Of a stretch of DNA of 64,000 bases, positions 58,384 to 64,000 are shown piece by piece. Position 1 is the first letter of the stretch. Every line of letters starts with the position of its first letter. This stretch comes from Actinomycetes bacterium (GTDB taxonomy: Bacteria; Actinomycetota; Acidimicrobiia; Acidimicrobiales; Acidimicrobiaceae): assembly GCA_021819725.1 (NCBI GenBank), contig JAKAQR010000007.1:62001-126000 (forward strand). The letters run 5' to 3'. The notes below the pieces were generated by a model. That model worked only from the letters and a program-made list of their open reading frames with translations. It ran no database searches and had not been told where the DNA came from. The position numbers and the translations under genes were made by a program.

Positions 58384-59943
58384 CTAGCGGCGCGCGAGAC
58401 CTTTGGCGATGACCTTTAATGCGAGCGTCTCCTCTGCACCCTCAAAAATGGAGAGCACACGGGCGTCGACAAAATAACGACTGACTGGGTACTCCTCGGC
58501 GTAACCCATGCCACCATGTAACTGCATCGCCTCCCTTGTGACCCACTCAGCCGCCCGGCAGGTATACGCTTTGGCCATTGATGCCTCGAGCGAGCCTTGA
58601 TGTTGGGCGAGCAGCCGGGCAGTGGCGTAGGTCACCTGGCGGCTGGCCTGTAGGGTCGCGGCCATACGTGCAAGTTTTGCGCGACTCAGTCGGTAATTGA
58701 CGAGGGGTTGTCCAAAGACTGACCGTGACTGCGCGTACGTGCACGCTGCCCCATAGGCAGCACCCATGACGCCAACGGCGCGGGCAGCTGTCTGGATTCT
58801 TCCATTTTCGAATCCTGCCATCTGAAGATAGAATCCGCGTCCCTGACCACTCGATTCGCCGATGAGTTGGGAAGCAGGGACGAAGACGTTGGCAAAACTT
58901 ACCTCAAAAGAGTGCATGCCTCGATAGCCAAGAGTGGCGATCGCCCGGCCCTCGATGACTCCACCGTTGGACTCGAAGCGAAAGCTCTCACCATCGGCGC
59001 GTGCTTTGTCGACGAGAAAGAGTGAGAGTCCTCGATGCCCGAGCCGTCGATCGGGATCGGTGCGTGCAAGTACCGCGAGGACTTCGGCGCGGCCCGCGAA
59101 GGTGCACCAGGTCTTGGTGCCGTTGATGCGCCAGCCCCCTTCGGTAGGTGTGGCCGTGGTGGTGATATTGGCGACATCAGAGCCAAAGTCTGGTTCAGTG
59201 ACGGCAACGGCACCCATGAGTTCGCCGCTCGCAAGAGCGGGCAGGAAACGCTGTTTCTGTTCCTCGGTTCCGCCGGCGAGAATCGCCTTGGCGAGGATCT
59301 CGGGACGGGTGATCAATGATCCCCCAGCGCCAAGTGAGGCGCGTGAGAGCTCCTCCGTTGCGATGAGCATGGCGATCAGGTCGTCGGCGGTCTCATTCGA
59401 CGAGCCACCAAACTCCTCAGGAATGGAGAGGCCAAAGGCGCCCATCTGGGCTAACTGGTCGATGATCGTGTCGGGTATATCAAGGTTGTTGCGATGGATT
59501 TCGTCGGCGAGGGGGGCAATCTTCTCATTTGCCACGCGGCGGAAGGTCTCAGCGACCAGCTCAAGATCCTCGCCCAGGTGTGCAGGTCCTGGGTCGAGGG
59601 CGATCGCGTCGATCAACGCATCAGTGACCTGGAATTCGTCGCCGAAGACAATCTGGACGGCCGCTGGATCGATGAGACCTGCGGTCAGCAGGTCTGCAGC
59701 AGTCTCGCGAAGAGTCTGCAGGCAAAAGACGGTGGCAACCGCACGCTCTTGTTGGCCACGGTTGGCATACTCGAGCATGGTGGGTATCGCCAGTAGCGCT
59801 GACGCAGCCGTGGCGAGTTGGTAGGCCTCCACCTGTGCAGACTCGAGTTGGCCCGAGTCTGCTAGTTGAGCGATGTGCTCATGAATGTGCTCGTTGAGGA
59901 GGTCAAGCACCGATCGAACATGGCGGAACAGGGTCTCGGTCAT
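58384..59943 (-). CDS. mcd: acyl-CoA dehydrogenase with N-terminal extension, methylsuccinyl-CoA dehydrogenase-like
   Basis: 519 residues, about 130 longer than ordinary acyl-CoA dehydrogenases (~385). The extra N-terminal helical region (LFRHVRSVLDLLNEHI onward) is followed by a full catalytic core: GAFGLSIPEEFGGSS, VAVTEPDFGSDVANI near 248, GTKTWCTFAG, SRSVFGQPL, QLHGGMGYAEEYPVSRYF near 473 and SIFEGAEETLALK with the catalytic-Glu position near the end. The known large member with such an extension is (2S)-methylsuccinyl-CoA dehydrogenase of the ethylmalonyl-CoA pathway. With the Mcl1-like gene nearby this is the favoured, but unproven, role. Confidence 0.75.
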   Translation of the reverse strand: MTETLFRHVRSVLDLLNEHIHEHIAQLADSGQLESAQVEAYQLATAASALLAIPTMLEYANRGQQERAVATVFCLQTLRETAADLLTAGLIDPAAVQIVFGDEFQVTDALIDAIALDPGPAHLGEDLELVAETFRRVANEKIAPLADEIHRNNLDIPDTIIDQLAQMGAFGLSIPEEFGGSSNETADDLIAMLIATEELSRASLGAGGSLITRPEILAKAILAGGTEEQKQRFLPALASGELMGAVAVTEPDFGSDVANITTTATPTEGGWRINGTKTWCTFAGRAEVLAVLARTDPDRRLGHRGLSLFLVDKARADGESFRFESNGGVIEGRAIATLGYRGMHSFEVSFANVFVPASQLIGESSGQGRGFYLQMAGFENGRIQTAARAVGVMGAAYGAACTYAQSRSVFGQPLVNYRLSRAKLARMAATLQASRQVTYATARLLAQHQGSLEASMAKAYTCRAAEWVTREAMQLHGGMGYAEEYPVSRYFVDARVLSIFEGAEETLALKVIAKGLARR

Positions 59944-59987
59944 CTCATGAGCTTACCGGGCGGGCCGTTGGAACCTGGTGCCTGGGA

Positions 59988-60746
59988 TTAGATGATGGCG
60001 GCCGTTGCCACGGGTGCTCCGGTCGGTTGAGCCACGCCACTGGCCGGCTCAACGGTGATCGCAAACTCGAAGGCGTGGTTGCCGCCTGTGTGGAAGACGG
60101 AGACGGTTGGATGACTGCCAAGGAGCCCGAGCGATATCGGTTTCTCATCGACGATCGCCCAGACTTGGTAGGTGGAGTTTGTCGCCAGTGGATGCATCAG
60201 GAATGACGTGAGGACGACCTCGCCTGAGCGAAGCGCAACCACGCTGCCCACGGTGTGACCCTGCGGGTTGTCGAGGGCAAAGCGCTTGGCACCCGGCTGC
60301 AGGAGCGCAGCGGTGGCGATGGCCCTCGTAGCGGACGTCGTGACCTGTGTACTGAGCTCCGCGACCTGGTTGTGGAGGCTATGGATCGCGATGCCGAAGA
60401 TGAGCGTTAAGGCAGCAGCCACAGCGAGAGCGGTCGATGCAATGATGGTCGGGATCCGCAGCCGCGAGCGTTGGGGGGGGCGAAAGGCAACGACGTCTCC
60501 GCTTCCATTGATCTCATCCTCGATCCGATCCCAGATGCCAGCGGGTGCTGGGCCGCCCTCATTGGCAAGCATGCCGAGTGTTGATCGGAGGGCGTCTACC
60601 TCTCCTCGGCAGGTGACGCAACGGCTCAGATGTGCCTCAACAGTGGCGCGTTCCTCTGGGTCGACTGCGTCAATAATATAGGCACCGAGTAGCTCCTCAG
60701 CGTCTTGGTGTTCCGTCTGATCTGCAGGATTGGTTCGTTCCATCAT
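59988..60746 (-). CDS. rskA: anti-sigma factor, RskA-like
   Basis: 253 residues: an N-terminal zinc-finger anti-sigma domain with HLSRCVTCRGEVD near residue 38 (His-x3-Cys-x2-Cys), one membrane helix (IIASTALAVAAALTLIFGIAI, about 101-121) and an extracytoplasmic domain (STYQVWAIVDEKP) of the RskA C-terminal type. It should hold the upstream sigma factor at the membrane until a signal releases it. Its ATG overlaps the sigma gene stop in ATGA, confirming the pair. Confidence 0.88.
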   Translation of the reverse strand: MMERTNPADQTEHQDAEELLGAYIIDAVDPEERATVEAHLSRCVTCRGEVDALRSTLGMLANEGGPAPAGIWDRIEDEINGSGDVVAFRPPQRSRLRIPTIIASTALAVAAALTLIFGIAIHSLHNQVAELSTQVTTSATRAIATAALLQPGAKRFALDNPQGHTVGSVVALRSGEVVLTSFLMHPLATNSTYQVWAIVDEKPISLGLLGSHPTVSVFHTGGNHAFEFAITVEPASGVAQPTGAPVATAAII

Positions 60747-61363
60747 GCCTCCACCGTCTTCCACTGTGCAAGTGCATCGTTCATTCGTTTGAGCCCAGAT
60801 CGGATGCGCGTCTTGACGGTGCCCTCAGGCTGTTCGAGACGCTGAGCGACCTCGCGATAGGTGAGCCCATGGAAAAAGGCGAGTTCGATAGCTCTGCGTT
60901 CATCTTGGGGGAGGGTCTGGAGTGCCTCGCGCACCGCCTCGCGATCGGCAAGGTCACCGAACTCATGGTCGATATCATAAGAGGTGGCAGCGATGGTCGC
61001 GGTATCGTTCTGTTCGCGACGCTTCCGGGCCTCTTCGGATCGAATGACGTCCACTGATCGACGGTGAGTCTGCATCAATAAGAAAGTACGTAACGTGCCA
61101 CGAGCGGAGTCATAGCGCTCCGGTTCGTTCCAGAGCCGTACAAACAGCTCCTGGGTGACCTCCTCGGCCAGCGCTTGATCGCGCGTGACGCGCTTGGCAA
61201 GCGCGTGCACCGCACCTCCATGCCGCCGGAAGATCTCTGCCAATGCATCTTGGTTGTAGCGCGCTACTGCGACAACAAGTGCGGCATCGCTGATTTCGTG
61301 TAGTTGTGGTTCTATGACCCTACTTCGACGCCGACGGCCAGGTTGGATGGAGGTATTGTTCAT
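60743..61363 (-). CDS. ECF-family RNA polymerase sigma factor (SigK-like)
   Basis: 206 residues with region 2 (EIFRRHGGAVHALAKRV, then EEVTQELFVRLWNEPERYDS) and region 4 (LPQDERRAIELAFFHGLTYREVAQRLEQPEGTVKTR). The cognate anti-sigma factor follows with an overlap. The gene starts 6 bp after the stop of the unknown protein gene, so it is transcribed as part of a longer operon. Targets are unknown. Confidence 0.9.
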   Translation of the reverse strand: MNNTSIQPGRRRRSRVIEPQLHEISDAALVVAVARYNQDALAEIFRRHGGAVHALAKRVTRDQALAEEVTQELFVRLWNEPERYDSARGTLRTFLLMQTHRRSVDVIRSEEARKRREQNDTATIAATSYDIDHEFGDLADREAVREALQTLPQDERRAIELAFFHGLTYREVAQRLEQPEGTVKTRIRSGLKRMNDALAQWKTVEA

Positions 61364-61369
61364 CTGGAC

Positions 61370-61909
61370 TCACTCGATGAGCTTGAGAAGAAAAAGACTG
61401 ACATCGTTGGCGCGGTCGAGCGTGTCGTCAATCGCCTCCTCACCCTCGGTGATCTTGGCGAGGGAGACGGAGCGTCTGGCAGTCACGCTGATGGCTCGCT
61501 CTGGAGTGGCTGCGGGTGATCCGTAGCTGTCGGTCGCCGCCACTTCGAGAGGGAGCGACATGCCGGTGAGACCTGCGAGGTTGAGCGCCAAATTCAGAAG
61601 GTCGATGGAACCGGCGGGGAGGGTCCAGGTGAGGGTCAACGGGAAGAAGAACTCATCCGGAACCGAGTTCGGCTCGGAGGCGGTAGCAAAGGCGTCATCG
61701 AAGGCGAGCAACACACGAGGATCAACATCCAAGGCGAGGTGGAGCTCCATCGGGGATCCGCAGCCGGATTCGGGATGGAGATCGACCTCCCACCACTGTC
61801 GGAGTGAATAGGTCTCCATGAAGTGACGTTCGTCATGGACATGGAAGCCGTGGTGGATGGCTTGCCCCTTGACTTCCGTGATGAACCCTGCGAGATCGAT
61901 GGTAGACAC
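61370..61909 (-). CDS. protein of unknown function in the helicase-sigma operon
   Basis: 179 residues, acidic, no membrane helix. It has the segments HHGFHVHDERHFM (His-rich) near residue 18 and ELHLALDVDPRVLLAFDD near 55. Not recognised. Its start lies two bases after the helicase stop and its end 6 bp before the sigma factor, so it is co-transcribed with both. The frame is plausible in composition but has no family support. Confidence 0.7.
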   Translation of the reverse strand: MSTIDLAGFITEVKGQAIHHGFHVHDERHFMETYSLRQWWEVDLHPESGCGSPMELHLALDVDPRVLLAFDDAFATASEPNSVPDEFFFPLTLTWTLPAGSIDLLNLALNLAGLTGMSLPLEVAATDSYGSPAATPERAISVTARRSVSLAKITEGEEAIDDTLDRANDVSLFLLKLIE

Positions 61910-61911
61910 GG

Positions 61912-64000
61912 TTAAAGCCTATGGTCTTCTCGTTGGATCCAATGACAGGTACGCGCTTGACGGCAATGACGACAGCTCGCGGCTCGGTCTCGTCGAGGTC
62001 CACACGGACATTCGGAGAGTTCACGAAGTAGGGATGGTAGTTCGCGCTCAATCTGGCCCAGCTCGGCGGAGGAGAGCCAGTGGATTCGTGATTGCGTGAG
62101 GTAGAGGATGCCTGCTCGTAGTCCCGGGTGTTCGGCGTGAGCAAGGCTCAAGCCGGTCAAATCTCCCTCCGATAGGGTGAGGTCGATGACCGAATCTTCG
62201 TCGGAGAGAAAGGGACCCCACTGGAGAGACCAGGAGCAGACCGTCGACGTTCCGTAGCGTAGTGCTGGAGCGGTCCGCAGATGGGAGGTGAGAAGTTCCT
62301 GGTAGTAGCCGACCTGTTGGATCAGTTCCTCAGCCCGCGAAGTCGGCAACCAGTCAAGATCGCTGCTGAGAAGGGGTAGTCCCTCGGTCGCGCGCTCGAG
62401 TAGGAGTCGCCTGAGTCGATCGCTCCTTCCCATTGGTGTCTCTGTCGTCGCCAACAGGAGCGGACAGCGACGAAAGTCTGTGAGATCCCGACTTGCCAGG
62501 GTCTGGTGTACGTGTCGTGAGGGGGCGGACAGATCGACGCTTGAGGGGCGATAGCGTGGAGCCTCGGTGCCCGCGACGACTCGAGGGACAGGGGGAGCCA
62601 GATTCGTGGGCAGTTGCGTGATCTCGGCGTATTCACCGATCTGGTCGAGGAGTGTGCTGACCCGATCTCGGGAAGCGAGGGCAAGGATCAGGTGGTCACG
62701 AGCCCGTGTAGTGGCGACGTACCAACGTCGACGTTCTTCGAGCAACTCCTCCTCGCGTTGGAGTTCGTTAATCCACGAGAGATGGCCAGAGTGTTCGTCT
62801 TGGAGCTTGAAGGCGATGCCACGATGCGGGTCGATGGCGAGCGAAGGTGCTGGGCGAGGGCTTCGATCGAGGTCGATCACGATCGTGATCGGCCATTCCA
62901 AACCCTTAGAGGCGTGTACCGTCACCAGCGAGATCGAATCCTCTGCTTCGACGGGTGGGCGGGCGATTCGCGCACCATCGCGGATGGCAAAACGCAGGTA
63001 GCGGATGATATCGTTGGTATCAAAACCCTTACTCGCACGCTCGTCGACGAGGTCAAGCAGAGCAATCCAATCGGCGCGACGTCGCTGCGGATGGTTTAAG
63101 CCGGCAAGAATCTCGGGGTAGAGAAGGATGTCGCCGACCAGCGCAAGCTGGTCGCTTGGGGACAGACTGGTGGGAGAGAAGGGAAGGCGCGCGATCGGTT
63201 CGATACGCGGGTCATCTCGGAGGTGGTCAAGGAGAAAACTGAACCACGAACTCGATCGTTCCTTTGCTCCACCTAACTCCGCAAGTTCCACGTCGCTCAA
63301 CCCAACCATTGGGGAACGCATGAGTGCGAGGCAGGAGAGATTCTCATGAGGGTTCGCGCAGAACGAGAGCATCGTCACGACGTCCGCCGCCTCCTGGCTA
63401 GCGAGGAGCCGACCTCCACCGACGATATTCGCGGGCAGCTGGAGCCGCTGGAGCTCCTCGGCGACTCGGTCCAACATATCCCAACTGGCGGAGATGATGG
63501 CGATGTCTTGGGGTTTGACCTGGCGAAGGTTACCGGTGGTTGGGTCGGCGATCACAAAGGGCTCTTCGAGTAGATTGAGAATTCGATCGCCGATACGTTC
63601 GGAGAGGACTCGCCGTCGCTCGGCCATGGTGGCATCGCTCGTCTCATCAACCACCATGACTTCCACCGGGGGGCGTGCGTACTCGGTGGTGCGCATGGGG
63701 CGCAGCGCCTCATAGCCTGGAATGAGCGTCGCAAAGGTGTTGTTGACGAGCTCTACGAGCGCAGGGACGGTACGGTAGTTCTCGTCGAGCGTTACATGCT
63801 CCTGGCTCAAGGCAATCTGTTGCGCAAAGAGCTCCGGGTCCGCGCCCCGGAAACGATAGAGCGACTGTTTGGCGTCACCGACTGCGGAGAGGGTGGCATG
63901 ACGGCTAAGGCGTTCGAGTAGCTGGTACTGGAGCGGACTGATATCTTGTACTTCGTCGACCAGAATAGCTCGCCACCGATCCGTGAGTTCCTCACGGACA
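61912..64000 (-). CDS. UvrD/AddA-like DNA helicase with C-terminal Fe-S-type cysteine cluster (partial)
   Basis: About 695 residues of the C-terminal part are visible; the start lies beyond the window. Translating back from 63810 shows the frame continues upstream with LVDEVQDISPLQY (motif II) and AVGDAKQSLYRFRGADPELF (motif III), then DENYRT (IV), SLVTVHASKGLEWP (V) and YVATTRARDHL (VI). This is the AddA/RecB group. The C-terminal region carries a nuclease-like start (LTDFRRCPLLLATT, Cys at 62466) and an end motif Cys-x2-Cys-x5-Cys (CRHCRQARTC, 61974-61945), the Fe-S pattern of AddB and Cas4. The nuclease active-site signature (D and DxK) is not seen; the region reads VIDLTLSEGD where DYKT would be expected. 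Confidence 0.82.
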   Translation of the reverse strand, partial: VREELTDRWRAILVDEVQDISPLQYQLLERLSRHATLSAVGDAKQSLYRFRGADPELFAQQIALSQEHVTLDENYRTVPALVELVNNTFATLIPGYEALRPMRTTEYARPPVEVMVVDETSDATMAERRRVLSERIGDRILNLLEEPFVIADPTTGNLRQVKPQDIAIISASWDMLDRVAEELQRLQLPANIVGGGRLLASQEAADVVTMLSFCANPHENLSCLALMRSPMVGLSDVELAELGGAKERSSSWFSFLLDHLRDDPRIEPIARLPFSPTSLSPSDQLALVGDILLYPEILAGLNHPQRRRADWIALLDLVDERASKGFDTNDIIRYLRFAIRDGARIARPPVEAEDSISLVTVHASKGLEWPITIVIDLDRSPRPAPSLAIDPHRGIAFKLQDEHSGHLSWINELQREEELLEERRRWYVATTRARDHLILALASRDRVSTLLDQIGEYAEITQLPTNLAPPVPRVVAGTEAPRYRPSSVDLSAPSRHVHQTLASRDLTDFRRCPLLLATTETPMGRSDRLRRLLLERATEGLPLLSSDLDWLPTSRAEELIQQVGYYQELLTSHLRTAPALRYGTSTVCSWSLQWGPFLSDEDSVIDLTLSEGDLTGLSLAHAEHPGLRAGILYLTQSRIHWLSSAELGQIERELPSLLRELSECPCGPRRDRAASCRHCRQARTCHWIQREDHRL

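Noticed and set aside
58934..59824. 296-codon plus-strand frame opposite the acyl-CoA dehydrogenase
   Set aside because: The other strand encodes a complete catalytic core, and this product is Ser/Arg/Ala-rich without motifs.

Overview
The window is ordinary chromosomal DNA of an actinobacterium. GC is moderate to high (upper fifties by eye) and GTG and TTG starts are frequent. The respiratory cluster encodes a diheme cytochrome c (QcrC), a Rieske protein and a cytochrome b with PDWY in place of PEWY, as in actinobacterial bcc-aa3 supercomplexes. The order argS-lysA-hom-thrC-rho-rpmE-prfA-prmC-tsaC-...-wecA-atpBEFHAGDC is the one known from Mycobacterium. The moderate GC and the particular rearrangements (glyA inserted, thrB absent, ctaE split from ctaCD) fit a deep-branching actinobacterium such as Acidimicrobiia (Ferrimicrobium/Acidimicrobium type). 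That placement is inference. No phage, insertion sequence, CRISPR array or rRNA was seen.

Layout. 1-3.3 kb: 5' part of hemE on the minus strand, divergent from a HelD-type helicase. 3.3-10.2 kb: ctaE-qcrCAB-ctaCDF, a complete bcc-aa3 respiratory chain. 10.2-16.5 kb: a 0.7 kb stretch without genes, tatA/dedA, a glycosyltransferase, murE, a DrrAB-like ABC exporter and tRNA-Arg(CCG). 16.7-30.4 kb: the conserved block of argS, aspartate-family amino acid genes, rho, rpmE, an unrecognised gene, prfA, prmC, tsaC, glyA and wecA. 30.5-38.1 kb: two small AtpI/AtpZ-like membrane proteins and the full F1Fo-ATP synthase operon. 38.1-47 kb: a 2H-phosphoesterase-like protein with an unassigned C-terminal half, glpX, an acyl-CoA mutase with isobutyryl-CoA mutase residues, tetR, a LysM protein, a quinone oxidoreductase, fumC and two small unknowns. 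47.5-51.2 kb: APC permease, PPOX-fold protein, dienelactone hydrolase, NUDIX. 51.6-60 kb: murA (Asp in place of the active-site Cys), meaB, enoyl-CoA hydratase, treS, an Mcl1-like CoA lyase, a membrane protein and an Mcd-like acyl-CoA dehydrogenase. 60-64 kb: an operon on the minus strand of an AddA/UvrD-like helicase (truncated by the window edge), an unknown protein, an ECF sigma factor and its anti-sigma factor.

How the genes fit together. The respiratory cluster and the ATP synthase form the energy core. The carbon genes may form a theme. The mutase carries the Phe/Gln pair that separates isobutyryl-CoA mutase from methylmalonyl-CoA mutase, and the 53-60 kb region holds the MeaB chaperone, a crotonase, a CoA lyase of Mcl1 type and an acyl-CoA dehydrogenase with the long N-terminal extension typical of methylsuccinyl-CoA dehydrogenase. 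Together they suggest branched/C4 acyl-CoA flux into an ethylmalonyl-CoA pathway. The diagnostic genes ccr, ecm and mch are not in the window.

No clearly new multi-gene system was found. The best leads are the helicase with a Cas4/AddB-type cysteine pattern but a degenerate nuclease core, the mutase specificity residues with the possible ethylmalonyl-CoA pathway cluster, MurE without the DNPR arginine, the fused 2H-phosphoesterase, and the unknown gene between rpmE and prfA.
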